DNA from: Diadophis punctatus similis
Lineage: Eukaryota; Chordata; Lepidosauria; Squamata; Dipsadidae
Assembly (NCBI GenBank): GCA_023053685.1
Contig: JALIGW010000016.1
Span: forward strand, 1,639,501 to 1,703,500
Direction of reading: 5' to 3'
Length of the DNA: 64,000 bases
Below, piece by piece: positions 24,650 to 37,092 of the stretch. Every line of letters starts with the position of its first letter. The stretch's first letter is position 1. The notes under the pieces were generated by a model. That model was not told the origin of the DNA, made no database searches, and saw only the letters and a program-made list of their open reading frames with translations. The translations under genes and the position numbers were made by a program.

Positions 24650-25990
24650 GGGTTGAACTGTAGAATCCTTGATGCTATCTAAGCTTGGTTATTTGCTGCA
24701 GACAATGCAACTAAGTGTGAGGTTTGCTCCCTGTGTATATACAGTGCTGGTGGGATGTGGTTTTCTCCTTGGTAGTTCCTTGATTATTGTTTTCTGCTTG
24801 ATTGTTTGGCTAGTGTTAATCTCTGTTTATCTGGATAGACGCTGCTGGAGAAGATGTGCTCTGGTCTTTTTATTTTCTTCTTAGAGAATAAAAAAGTTAT
24901 TGGCTCTCTTGAATTATGGGTAATGTGGTTTATCTCTATGTGTCCCTTGATGGCTGATTTCTGCAAGGTTCCAGGAAATCCTAGAATTTTTGGATTTTTC
25001 TTGGTATATGATGCTCATAGTTTCCAGACTGAAACTATGATTAAGTCTGTCCATGTGTCTTGAAATTAAGGAATTTCCATTGTGTCTTCTGACTGCTAGC
25101 TGGTGTTCATGGATGCGCTCATTAATTTTCTGCCTGTCCGTCCAACATAGTGGCTGTTACAGCCCTTAGACCAGTGATGGCGAACCTTTTTTTCCTCGGG
25201 TGCCGAAAGCGCGTGCGTGCACGCTATCGCACATGCGCAAGTGCCCACACCCATAATTCAATGCCTGGGGAGGGTGAAAACGCCCCCCCGGAGGCCCTCT
25301 GGAGGCTGGAAATGGTCCATTTCCCAACTTCTGGTGGGCCTGGTAGGCCCATTTTTCGCCCTCCCCAGGCTCCAGAGGCTTCCCTGGAGCCTGGGGAGGG
25401 AAAAACGCCCTCCCCCGTCCCCCCCGGAGGCCCTCTGGAAGCTGAAAACGCCCTCCCAGAGCCTCCGTGCGAGCCGAAAATCAGCTGGCCAGCACGCTGG
25501 AGCTGAGCTAGGACAACAGCTCGCGTGCCGGCAGATATGGCTCCGTGTGCCACCTGTGGCACGCGTGCCATAGGTTCGCCATCACTGCCTTAGACTGTAT
25601 GTTATAGATGACTTCTGGTTTTTTTTTTCTTTTTGGGTTACTGAGTCTTTTGGTTCATATAAGATTTTTTTAGAGGGCTTTAGTTGTTTAGTATGCTACT
25701 GTGACGTAGTGTTGTTTTATAGTCTGAGGTTGTTTCTGAGATGATTTTGATGTATGGTACTCTTTTCTTTTTCATAGCTTGTATTGGTTATGCTATAGTA
25801 GGCTGAGTGGTCACACACTTTTTGATAAAGTTGTGTCAGTATTTATGTTGCATAACCAGTCTGCTTTCTTTTTCTGGTGTTCGGAGTACTGCAGTATGTT
25901 TGCTATACTGTATGTTTGCTTGGAGTTTGGCAAGCTCATCAGGAACTGATAAATGCAGTAGACTTAGACTTACAGGCTCAGATGCCTGAG
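24650..25990 (-). mobile_element. Penelope-like element remnant (GIY-YIG part)
   Basis: Downstream of the hAT insertion, the minus strand reads CNSHYVGRTGRKL then, after a shift, ERIHEHQLAVRRHNGNS and ISRHMDRLNH. This is the form of the GIY-YIG endonuclease of Penelope-like elements. On the other side of the insertion are matches to the RT-linker region (VPYIKIISETT, KPEVIYNIQSKGC). Stops and frameshifts mean it is dead. It is split by a hAT element at 25172-25587. Confidence 0.75.
25172..25587. mobile_element. hAT-type element, family B, perfect 8-bp duplication
   Basis: Termini CAGTGATGGCGAACCT and AGGTTCGCCATCACTG are exact mirror images. The flanks ccttagac (25164-25171 and 25588-25595) are identical. 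It is GC-rich, with repeated ctccagaggcttccctggag-like blocks, and encodes nothing credible. It interrupts the Penelope-like element. Other copies are at 34969 and 45141. Confidence 0.93.
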
Positions 25991-26138
25991 CCAGTTTTGG
26001 TTAACATATACTGTACAAATATGTAGCTTTGGAAAACATTCTTCAATCAATAAACGTATAATATTTTGTATTCATTTGTTTTTAACTAGTTACTCTAGTT
26101 TTAGCATGTGTGGAAAACAGATCATGTTTTAGATTATA

Positions 26139-26274
26139 CCCATGGTTCCCCGAAAATAAGACCCTGTCTTATATTTTTTTGAACCCTGAAATAAGTGCTT
26201 GGCCTTATTGCCATGCACTCAAAAGCCCGAATGGGCTTATTATCAGGTGATGTCTTATTTTGGGGGAAACAGGG
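26139..26274. mobile_element. Short TIR element flanked by TA (mariner-like MITE)
   Basis: Left end cccatggttccccgaaaata and right end tattttgggggaaacaggg are imperfect mirror images, and the element is flanked by TA on each side (26137-26138, 26275-26276). Length 136 bp, no coding capacity. The TA target suggests a Tc1/mariner-type origin. Confidence 0.65.
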
Positions 26275-28649
26275 TATTTATGCAAAAATATTAAACATTC
26301 AAAATGATTCACAAACTTTTAAGCGCCACTGTATTTCTTAGAAATAGCCTTATCTATTATAAGCAAGGAGAAAAAAAATATTTAGAATAAACTCAATGTG
26401 GCTGAAATTAATAAAACATTTTCTAAAATAGAGAGAAAGCTCATGTGAATCAGTCCTATAATGAAGTATACAAGGTTACATTCTTTGTTAGCGCATTTAT
26501 TACATTCTCCTTTTCACTCAGAAACTGAAGAGCACTCCTCTTTCCATTTTCCAATACTGTACTGGGAAGTAAAACCAAAATCCTGAAAAATTGCTTCAGT
26601 ATTGGCAAGAAAAATGCCTCGAGATATATGTGTAAGTCACCAAACATCTTGACACAGTTTTCTGAATCTGACAAATGCATACAATTATGCCATACAGATA
26701 CATACAATACCGTTCTGAAAAAAAATATTCTGAAACAATAACAAAGGATATCATTACACCTAGAAGAGTAATATCTATGTAACATGAACTTTCCTGAATC
26801 ACAATCTAGCTCATTAGATGCACTGAAAACGCATTTGATGGAACAGACAGTGATCCACATTAGGCCGTACTATAGTATCTATTTTAATCTTGAAGGTTTT
26901 GCAAACTCTACAGTGTAACCAAAGGCTCAGTTAATTCCTCTTTTCCAGAAGAAATATTCTCATTAGATAGATACAATAAATGCTCAGAGACAGAAAAAGA
27001 AGACAGGCAGGGGTTTATTAGTAGTGAGAATAAACTAGAGAGAGGGCCAAATGAAGAGCCTGTAATGACCACTAAAAACAGTTTCAAAACACCAAGTTGA
27101 AAGCAAAGTTGTTGTTATGATTATAGACAATGTAACAACTCACAACATGAAAGGCACTCTCAACTCAAATGTGTATGTGCTGAGCAGAAGCAGCAAAATT
27201 GGAAGTGAGAGGCGAGAGGGAGGGAATGTCCTGAAAAGCCTGAAACCAGGGTTCAGCATCAGATTACAAGATACATAATTCTACTTGAAGAAGTGAAAAA
27301 AAATGTGAATAGATGAGTTCTCAAATGAATAAATATAAAATGGATGATTAAGAATTATAGAAATTAAAATACTTTGGATAATAGTTGAACAAGTCACAAA
27401 CCCTTGTTTAGAAATTAATGGAAAGTTATACTTTTGAAAATGTAGCATGATTTAGATTTGGGAAAGAAAATAATATTGAAGCCAAAGTGATTTGAATGCC
27501 TCAGACCTAAGAAACTATGGTTTCTCCAGCCCTAATTAAATCTTGCCTGCCTCCTCAATTTAAATAACTCATCAGAAATTAGGTGCTTCATTATAATTAC
27601 ACATAATTATAGGATTGCTTGCACCCACTGAATTTTTTTCTGTAGCATTAAATCCAGCCTCTTGTATAGATCACAGTGCAAAAATTACTTTCTAAAGTTA
27701 CAGATGATCACTGCTTGGCTATTACCAGCCTGAAATAGTCTCAGCTATAAAGCTGTAAGGAGTTAACAGGGGAAAATGCACCCTTTTGAGTTATTGCTGC
27801 TTCCTGGAGAACACACAGAATATAACATACATATTTTAGAGGTGGTGAAACACCACAAATCATGATCACACCTCTTTTCTTCCAAACCAAAGAATATTAC
27901 CCATCAACCTTCCCTAATTTTAACCAGGTTCATTTTTGTTAGTTCAATGTGTTTAGTCACAGCTGTCAATTATTCATTCATATTGCTGAACAATTTGTAA
28001 ATGAAGTATAAAATTGATAAACTTATATTAGTTATTTCACATCCATTTGTGGGAGATTAGTTTCTTCAATAGTTCTGCTAATTGCTAAAAGCAGAAATGA
28101 CCTGTAAGGAGAATCACACGCATAAAAAAATTCTGCCAATATGGCTACTTATCCAGTCTGTATCTATTGAAAAAAAGATATGAGCAATAATTGTCTCTCA
28201 TATTCTTCCAAATACTGTAGTAAATTTGGAAGACATTTACAGACTAACATTTAAGTAATTCTTAAAGATCAGCAGGGACATATATTCTGTATTATTTTCA
28301 GGTGACGATTACCCATGCTGCAGAGATTTCTATTCCAGAATTAGGGAGGAAGTCACACTGACATTACTGAGAGTATATAAATTATCCAAAAACACTGAGT
28401 AATCACACTGCTGAATTACTGCATGGAAGATGACAATAGCTACCAATTACTGTAGCAAATAGTCTATCTGCTGCCAATCACTGGTATAAATTATGTTGAT
28501 GTTATTTTTGTCCTAATAATTGGTTAATAAAATGGCTAATTATTTTTTTATGAAATGGATTACATTGCTTATTATTACCAGAGTATTTCTTGTCGCCATC
28601 TATGACATTTAATAATTGAAATCCTTTTCAGTATTCTACTATAATAGTA

Positions 28650-28800
28650 CAAGGTAGCTGTCGGTTAACAAGGACAATTTCCATCACTAAACAACACAAT
28701 TGTAAAGTGCGATGTTTCATGACTGAACTACTTAGCAACAGCAGTTCTGCCACTTTCCGTTGCTATAATTAAGCAAATTCTTTGGTGTAGGAGAAGCAAA
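28650..28800. mobile_element. Old long-TIR DNA transposon, left part
   Basis: Reads aaggtagctgtcggttaaca, then cataactgaacta-like and cttagcaacagcagttctgc blocks, matching the left part of the element at 1097-1752. Its right part appears at 31655-31795, beyond a 2.8-kb insertion. Confidence 0.5.
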
Positions 28801-28947
28801 GGCAGAAGTTGGGGACCGAGTGAAGAGAAGAATCAGCCTGGAGTTGTTATGTTCCCACACAAGAGGTCCAGCATCTCTTGAATTCCATTAACTCTTATCT
28901 AGCACCAGTTAGTGCTGATGGTTAGTTGACTAGATTCTTCTGCATAT

Positions 28948-29068
28948 GGGTGTCAAGCTGGCGGCCCGGATGCGTCACATGCTGGCCAAGCCCATCCCCA
29001 TTTTAGTGAAGGGGAAAAAGTCGTAATACGTTACGTGACGTGATGCCACGACTTTGACATGACTTTGT
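28948..29068. mobile_element. hAT-type element, family C, decayed
   Basis: ggtgtcaagctggcggcccg to ccacgactttgacatgac resembles the element at 60365-60497, including the central gtcgtaatacgt block. The terminal bases are not well preserved. Confidence 0.6.
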
Positions 29069-29083
29069 CGCAAATTATAATGA

Positions 29084-31649
29084 CATGGCTCCAGGATGCT
29101 GCAGAGGGGTGGGCCGCTCTCGGGGAATAAGACCTTGCTGTTTACAAGCGATCCCTTGTTCCGGCCCCTCCGATCCGGTTCCATCGTGCTCAACCCGGAT
29201 ACCTGGCAACCAGGGTTTTCAGGGCCCTGGGCTCAGGATGCTGCTGCTTAACGCCAGGTCAATCGTCAACAAAGCCCCCTTGATACGTGACTTAATCACA
29301 GAGGAGGGGGCTGACCTGGTGTGTGTTACCGAGACCTGGCTGGGGCAGGAGGGGGGAGTAGCTCTCTCCGAGATATGCCCAGCCGGTTTCTCGGTGCAGC
29401 ACCATTCTCGACCCCAGGGAAGGGGGGGAGGAGTGGCAATAATAACGCGTGGAAATCTGCATCCTCGTAGGATCCCTGCCCCGGAGATTGTTGGGTGTGA
29501 GACGCTCCTTTTGAAGTTGGACTTAGGGGTACAGGTGGGCCTTTTCTTAACGTACCTGCCTCCCAGCTGCGTAAGCAAGGCCCTGCCTGAGCTGCTCGAG
29601 GCAGTAGCCGGCTTGGCAGTTGAGTTCCCCAGGCTTATGGTGCTGGGGGACTTCAACTTGCCATCTGCTGGCGAAACCTCTGGGGCGGCCCAGGAGTTCA
29701 TGGATTCCATGACAACCATGGACCTGTCCCAAGTAATCCAGGGTCCGACTCATGAGGGTGGTCACACGCTCGACCTAGTGTTTCTTTCGGGGCAGTGGAG
29801 AGATGATCTGAAGATAAGGGACTTAGTCATCACCCCACTGTCATGGTCAGATCATTTCCTACTGAGACTGGATTTCGCAGCCCCATTCCTCCCCCGCAGG
29901 GAGGCGGGACCGACTAAGTGGTTCCGCCCCAGGCGCCTAATGGAACCGGAAGGATTCCAGAGGGAACTTGGGGAAATACCTGAAACCCTGGATCCAGGCG
30001 GTGGTCACCGCTTCTTTGAGAGAGAGATCCGTACCGCAGTCGTTAAAAGCTGCGGTGGTGCGACCCCTCCTGAAGAAGCCTTCCCTGGATCCAGCTGACT
30101 TGAAGAACTATCGTCCGGTCTCCAACTTACCTTTTTTAGGGAAAGTTGTGGAGAAGGTGGTGGTTACTCAACTTCTGCAGCTCCTGGATGAAACAGATCA
30201 TCTAGACCCTTACCAGTCGGGTTTCAGGCGCGGCTACAGTACAGAAACTGCCTTGGTCGCTCTGATGGATGATCTCTGGCGGGCCCAGGATGGGGGAAAT
30301 TCCTCCATCCTGGTGCTACTTGACCTCTCAGCGGCTTTCGATACCATCGACCATGGTATCCTTCTGCATCGTCTCAGCGAGTTGGGAGTGGGAGGCACCG
30401 TTCTGTGGTGGTTCTCCTCTTATCTCGCTGATAGGATGCAGTCGGTGCTGGCAGGGGGGCAGAGATCGTCCCCTAGGCCCCTATTATGTGGGGTGCCTCA
30501 GGGGTCGGTTCTCTCGCCCATCCTGTTCAACATCTACATGAAACCGCTGGGGGAGATCATTCGCAGACATGGGGTGTGTTTCCATCAGTACGCTGATGAC
30601 ACCCAGCTGTACATCACCACCCCGTCTGACTTCAGTGAGGCAGTTGATGTAATGTGCCGGTGCCTGGACGACGTCAGGATCTGGATGGGGAGGAACAGAC
30701 TCAGACTTAATCCCGACAAGACTGAGTGGCTGTGGATATTGCCTCCTAAGGACTACGACAACTGTCCCTCCGTGGTCCTTGAGGGAGCGAAACTGACTCC
30801 CTCGGACCAGGTCCGCAACTTGGGGGTCCTTCTAGATCCACAGCTAAAATTGGACCATCATCTTTCAGCTGTGGCTAGAGGGGCCTTTGCACAGGTTCGC
30901 CTGGTGCACCAGTTGCGGCCATATTTGGAGAAGGAGGCTCTACTCACGGTCACTCATGCCCTTGTCACCTCTCGCTTGGACTACTGCAATGCGCTCTACA
31001 TGGGGCTACCCTTGAAGAGTATCCGGAGACTTCAGTTGGTGCAAAATGCGGCTGCGCGTGCTGTGGTGGGTGTGCCAAGGTACACCCACGTGACATCGAT
31101 ACTCCGCCAGCTGCATTGGTTGCCCATCGGTCTCCGGGTCCAATTCAAGGTGTTGATCACCATCTTTAAAGCTCTTCATGGCTTGGGACCAGGTTATCTA
31201 CGGGACCGCATTCTGCCTCATACTTCCCTTCGACCGGTTAGGGCCCACAGAGTGGGCCTCCTCCAGGTCCCGTCGGCCAAACAATGCCGGCTGGCGGGCC
31301 CAAGGGGGAGAGCCTTCTCTGTGGCTGGCCCTGTGCTCTGGAACCAACTTCCACCAGAGACCCGAACTATCCCCACTCTGCTGGCCTTCCGGAAAGCTGT
31401 TAAGACATGGCTTTTCCTGCAGGCGGGGGGTAGAGCTTAATTCATTCGAGCCCACCCCCCAAGTATGTATGATGTTGAATGGTTGGTGATGATTCTTTTT
31501 ATAGTGTGTTTTAATTTTTATATTTGCTTTTAATTAACTTTTTAGATTTTGGTTATTCTTGTATTTTCTCACTGTTGTACGCCGCCCTGAGTCCTTAGGG
31601 AGTTGGGCGGCATATAAGAATTCCAAAATAAAATAAATAAATAAATAAA
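29084..31649 (+). mobile_element. CR1/L3-type LINE, recent, EN-RT linker deleted
   Basis: A young non-LTR retrotransposon. An open frame from 29085 carries the apurinic-type endonuclease: LLLNARSIVNK, VTETWL, GGVAIITR, VLGDFNLPS and WSDHFLL with the expected catalytic residues. Near 29970 the frame changes by one and the sequence jumps into the reverse transcriptase, skipping the roughly 150-residue linker that full-length relatives have. The RT frame (29968-31440) is open for 490 codons with [41 protein letters not shown] and YADDTQLY (30589-30600). A 200-bp 3' UTR ends in gggcggcatataag and (AAAT)n. It has no upstream ORF1, so it is 5'-truncated and non-autonomous. Confidence 0.9.
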
Positions 31650-31654
31650 TTTTC

Positions 31655-31795
31655 AAATTGTGAGTCAATTGCCAAATACCCAGATCGTGATCATGTGATT
31701 ACAGGGATGCTATGATAGCTGGAACTTTGAGGACCACTCAATCAGTGCCATCATAACTTCAAATGGCTGCTGAACAAGGGGTCATTAAGCAAGGA
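31655..31795. mobile_element. Old long-TIR DNA transposon, right part
   Basis: cagatcgtgatcatgtgatt, gggatgctatgatagctgga and cagtgccatcataacttcaa match the right half of the family at 1540-1752. It would join the left part at 28650-28800 if the intervening LINE and hAT were removed. Confidence 0.5.
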
Positions 31796-33868
31796 TCACA
31801 TGAAGTAATAATAATATAGAATTAAAGAAAATGGAAAATTGCTATTTTAAAAAAAGAATGAATAATTCCTTGCAGATTTCTTGAAGAATAATTTCTTGTA
31901 TTCTAGCTGCAGTTTTGATAGCACTGATCAACACAAATCAATAGGTTTTTCAGGCTCACTATCTCCTCAGGTAACTGCTTTCATGGAGAGGCAAAGAGCC
32001 CAGACCAGTATGCTGCAAGTTCATTTTATTTATATTTTGTTTTCTAAAAAAGGCCTCTTAAATATATGTAGGACCAGAAGGACACCCATGGGCACCATAT
32101 TGGGAATACTGATCCTAAATGCAGAAAAGCTTATTCTCATACCTCAATTGTTTATATTTATTCCAATAATAAATACTAATAAATAAATAAATAAATAGTT
32201 ATAGTTTAATCTCTAATTTATAATTATGTGATTACAACCTGAGGTTATCTGGAAAAACTAAAATATCCTAAAGTCTAGTAATCTCCCTGTCCATTTAGAA
32301 CAGAGGTCTTCAAACTTGGCAACTTTAGGACTTGTGAACTTCCAACTCCCAGAATTATATATTTAAAATGAATTAAGTTAAAAACTAGTAGTGTTATGAC
32401 TATTAGCTAGTCTTTCACTCTTCATTTTTCTTATCCACAGTACCTCCTATTTCTACAAATATGGATCAAAATTATTTTTTCAAACAAGGCAAGAGAGACA
32501 AGGCAACTGAAACTTAGCATTCTGCTAGCTGGATAAAAATGAAAGGAAAACAAAACATAACACAGTGGGAAAATTTGCTGCCACATACATTTTAAGGACT
32601 GAGGAGAACACCAAGATGTTATCAAGAATTTGGAAATAAACGGAAGACACTGAAGGACTAATAAGGCTAAGGAGGTTCCAAAGGGTAAGTGCTAAGAATG
32701 GCTAGGGAGAACAGAAATAGGCAACATAGATGACACTAGTAAGGAATTTGGGAAAGCCAATGAAAAATTGGTGATACAACCTTGAGGTAGGCTGAATATG
32801 CATGTGTAATTTTGGGGATAATGGAAAGGATGGATGTATATGCTTTGGAGAGATTAGTTTTTGGGCATTGGTAATAAGAGATCACATTTCTTTATGTAAT
32901 GTGTATAGTTGTTTCGTGTTGGAAATGTGAAGCATGTGCATATGTTATAACTCTTACATATTTCAGGAAAATATAGATTTTATCTGAAATAGTTTTATTG
33001 TGGCTTCAAATGTGTTTGGTTTTATAAACTCACTAGACTGCCTTTTTATGTACTTGATATTTTGCTGCACAGCAGTAAATGTTCTCACTGTGCTAAGCCA
33101 AAGGCATCTGTCTTCTGATCTAAAGAAAATAAAATGAAATTTATTTTAAAAGCCTTTGTATGACTTTAAGCATTTGGGGCTGTCTTTAAGGGGTTTTAAT
33201 ATCTATCTATCTAATTATCCAATTCTTATTAAAGTACATATAATATTAGACGGTGCATAGAAAAAAAGGATAGATAAGAATTTGTATAATTATTTACAAT
33301 GTTTGCAGAACATTGAATTATATATCAGTTGGGATTGAAATGTCATGCTGTATGGAAGAAAAAAGAAAAAAGTTGTGCATCATTTTTTGCTATAATAGAA
33401 TAAAACAGAGGGGAACAAGTGACTTGCTCATAGAAGTGATATCAATTTTTTTTTGTTCTCAGTGGTATCTTCAATCAGTCTGCCTACTGAAAGTAAAAAT
33501 AATTGGAAGCTATATAGAAAAAGACAAGTTTCTAAATCAAAAGAAACAAAGAATTTAGAAAACGCAACAAACTATTTCAGGAATACAGATCCGTATAACT
33601 TCCTTATACAGCAGTAATTTTTTAAAGGGTTGAAGTATATTTCTTTACAGTATTAAATTTTAATACTGTTAAAATTTAAAAATTGTAACCCTCCTATAAT
33701 ACTATTAATAAACAAGATGGAGAATGTTGGTAGTATCATTGCCAGAAAACTCTGATTTATATGTAACCCAAAAAATCATCATCTTAAGACTTTGTATTAA
33801 AATTAAGTTATTGAAATGTATAATATGAAATAAATATGGCAAAGAATAGGAGGTTATGTTAAAATTAC

Positions 33869-33964
33869 CTTTATAAAATGAGTGGGTAAAGCTCTGTTCA
33901 GGTATTAACTTGGCAAGGAATCCATGGTTCAAACTTGGGTGTGGGATAGATGGTATAACCACAA
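33869..33964 (-). CDS. NBEA: NBEA exon F2 (symmetric 32-codon exon)
   Basis: 96-nt exon, phase 1 on both sides, encoding VVVIPSIPHPSLNHGFLAK and then LIPEQSFTHSFYK. Acceptor follows ttttcttcacag; donor is gtaatt. The last G of the exon joins AA of exon G to give the glutamate of FYKETP. Because it is symmetric and codes a proline-rich linker, it is a plausible cassette exon. It is separated from exon G by the largest intron of the window, 17.6 kb. Confidence 0.93.
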
Positions 33965-34968
33965 CTGTGAAGAAAATGATGGAGTCAATTGTGAGCCAGC
34001 TACTTATTGCCGGTAGTTTGGTCCACTGAGGATCCATGTCAAAAGTGTTAAAGAAACATGCAAACAAGGCACTAATAATTTATCAGGGAGAAATCTAGAA
34101 AAATAAGATACTTGCAAATAACACAACATACAGAGAAGAAACATTTATGGAAAGACAGGTATACATAAATAAGACAGAAACAGTTGGAATAGTTTTACGT
34201 ATGAAACAACATACAAACAGAAAAATACATTATCTGTAGCACAGCCACAAATGATAGCTGAATTCTAAGGCAAATCCCCTAAAAAAATAACCAATATAAT
34301 TTTATTATTTACAAAAAATTAATGCAGGAATAGTTAATTACTTAATCATGATTTGAATGAAGGAAATATATCATGTACTGTAATGTATAAACTATGGAAA
34401 TCAGTAATTTTATTCCAAAATAAAAATAGTTCACAATGTAATAGAAACAACATGATGTTTTAGTAACTAAAATATGTCTGAAAATAAATAAGTGCAAAAT
34501 TATATATACTGTATATATAACAATGTGTACTGATTTGGCCCTGATTTTTAAACAACCTTATATAAGAATTAGATTTACATGGCACAGTCATACACATTTT
34601 TAAAATATTATTCTCACACAAATGTGTTTATTTATTTTTAATCCTATCAAAATTTGTCAAAAATTTAAGTCCAAAACATTTATTTTAATTAGGTGAAGTG
34701 ATGGTAATGTTATCTTATTTTAGTATCAGGTTTTTCATGAATCAATTTTGTCATGTAATATGATAATCAATGTCTCAATAAGGTATTTATAACACCCCAA
34801 GATCTAAGTTTAAAAAACATATATACTGCTACAGATTTGATTTTCAAATCTTTGCCTTAATGATACTGAAATTTTGAAAGATTCAGTAGCCTTAAACAAA
34901 CCACTTTTCAGGGGTATATGAAATGAAGTTATTGTGCTTAATTGTGCTGGAACTGGATATGTCTAGTC

Positions 34969-35150
34969 CTGTGATGGCGAACCTATGGCACACGTGCCAC
35001 AGGTGGCACGCAGAGCCATATCTGAGGGCACACTTGTGCACACATGCATGGGGAGGGCATTGCATTATGGGTGTGGGCACATGCACACGTGCAATAGCAC
35101 GCGTGTGCGCCCTTTTGGCACCCAACCAAAAAAAGGTTCGCCATCACTTA
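34969..35150. mobile_element. hAT-type element, family B, short copy
   Basis: Starts gtgatggcgaacctatggca and ends ggttcgccatcac. The flanks gtctagtc (34961-34968) and gtctactc (35151-35158) agree at 7 of 8. At about 180 bp it is an internally deleted form of the 25172 and 45141 copies. Confidence 0.8.
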
Positions 35151-35159
35151 GTCTACTCT

Positions 35160-35515
35160 GATGAAACGAAGGACTAGGGGTGACATGATAGCAGTGTTCT
35201 GATATCTCAGGAGTTGCCACAAAAAAGAGGGAGTCAAGCTATTCTCCAAAGTTCCTGAGGGTAGGACAAGAAGCAATGGGTGGAAACTAATCAAGCAGAG
35301 AAGCAACTTAGAACTAAGGAGAAATTTCCTGACAGTTAGAACAATTAATCAGTGGAACAACTTGCCTCCAGAGGTTGTAAATGCTCCAACACTGGAAATT
35401 TTTAAGAAGAGATTAGATAACTATTTCTCTGAAGTGGTGTAGGATTTCCTGACTAAGCAGGGGGTTGGACTAGAAGACCTCTAAGGTCCCTTCCAACTCT
35501 GTTATTCTATTCTAT
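35160..35515 (+). mobile_element. CR1 LINE 3' end with (ATTCT) tail
   Basis: Good match to the squamate CR1 3' end: gaagcaacttagaactaagg, cagtggaacaacttgcctcc, ggttggactagaagacctct and ccaactctgttattctattc, with the terminal pentamer repeated. It lies directly beside a hAT element. Confidence 0.85.
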
Positions 35516-37092
35516 ACTAATTGCTTCATTCTAGTTACTTTAAAAATGACTTTTGGCACCAATTCTATTACTACATACTTGGAAAGAAGACACTTGAATA
35601 AACATACGTAAGATTATATTGTAAAAGATATATAGCTATCCTCATTATATACAGTAAGTAGTTTTTTAAAAAAAGATTAAACGTTTCAGGAACTGGACTC
35701 TGATAAGATTTCTCTTTTTAAATTATGTTTACATTTAAACAAATGGAAACTGATCCAAACTAATATCAGAATGCTCACTGTATTTTATTTCATTAGAATA
35801 TACTTATTGCACCATTTGCAAATAGCCAATCCTGAAAAAGACATGTGCAAGAGAGCTATTTACAAAAATATTAAAAGTCTATCAAGGAGGAGAAGAGATG
35901 AGAAGGATGGAGGGATGCCAAAATAAAAGGAGAGATTTGCTATCAATTTTGGCTCTCTTTCCAATGCTTACAATATAAATAAAATATTCCAATGAGAGAA
36001 TCTTTGAAGAGTCTCATCCAAAGCATTTCTGCTTCTGAAGAAAGAGGTTTCACAGGTAAGAATTCACACACATATTAAGATGTTGTCTTCCCCAAGGAAT
36101 GTACATCAGAGAAAAGAACATTTTATGACTTTGCAGTATGACCCAGGGTAAAAGCTGGTTTCAATCCAGCTTTCTCGAAACAAACAGCATCTAAATCATG
36201 TTCATAAAAGCTGAATCAACTAGTTAATTAGAGTACTAAAAGCAAGTTTCTAGAAATACACTATTATACTAGAATTACCAAACAAGTATCTTACTAGCAA
36301 AGTTAGGACATGCAGTTAGACATATTTTCTAGCAACAAAATTTCTGCTAGTTTTGCAGATCTCCAATAAGTAAATTTAATTCCGTTTTTGTTACGAGATA
36401 ACAGATGCCTTCATGCCATGTACCGTATTTAAAATTTACCTAAATGTTCCAAATGTTTATAAAAACTTCAGTTCTGCCTAAATATAATACTTTTCCCCGT
36501 TTGTGGATAATTACATTTTTATCTATGCAAAATGTTTTTTTAGGAAAGGAAATTTTTATTTCCTTTCATTGATTAAATGATAATTTCTAATGATTCCTGT
36601 ACTGGCAACATGGAGTGATGAAAGTCAGCTGCCAAATGGCAAATGCTACCTTTCAAACAGTGGGAGTCTTTACAAGCTAGATGCTTGTAAGTAAAAATAG
36701 ACCAGTATACTTTTATTTTATTAATATATCTCTCCCTCTCTCCTAATGCACATGTATCATACATCAGCTGCTAAAATGTCACAAAGTAATGGAATTACAT
36801 AACTTATGATTTGAATTCAAATCACATGATGAACATAAAAAAATGATTTTATGGGGAAAAAATGGAAAAGTAATTAGCTTGTGTCCTGCAATTAATTACA
36901 TGCTTTGGAAGAAAGTCTCATTCTGCTGCCAATAAAACTTCAGAGTTAGTCCCGAAGACCATCTTGTGTTAAAATAGTGGAAAAACAAGAAATATTTTCA
37001 AAGGTTAATAGGCATTCTTTATTCTTCAATTTCTACATTCAAACATCAAGTGTCCCAACAGTTCCTCAGCATTAACTGAAAAACAGCAGTAC

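Larger units (their letters stand above)
16275..33868 (-). other. NBEA intron F2-G (17.6 kb, largest)
   Basis: The main transposon depot of the window: CR1 pieces, L3 LINE remnants, BovB, a Penelope-like element, hAT-type elements and the 2.6-kb LINE at 29084-31649. Repeat-poor blocks at about 17100-17560, 27480-27800 and 28100-28620 could be regulatory. 22060-22380 is a GC-richer block I cannot name. No MAB21L1 open frame is present, although that gene is nested in an NBEA intron in vertebrates, so it lies elsewhere. Confidence 0.7.
33965..37092 (-). other. NBEA intron F-F2 (3.1 kb)
   Basis: Holds a 180-bp hAT-type element (34969-35150) immediately followed by a plus-strand CR1 3' end (about 35160-35515). 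The remainder, including 35520-37090, is AT-rich and repeat-poor. No exon seen. Confidence 0.65.

Noticed and set aside
25150..25573. GC-rich open frames of about 118 codons on both strands
   Set aside because: They lie wholly inside a hAT element with exact 8-bp duplications and show no protein family.
29085..31440. Host gene with RT domain
   Set aside because: EN and RT motifs, 3' UTR and A-rich tail show a LINE, and a second copy is at 40163.
16275..33868. MAB21L1 nested in the large NBEA intron
   Set aside because: No 350-codon frame or matching text is present in the window. The gene lies in another NBEA intron.
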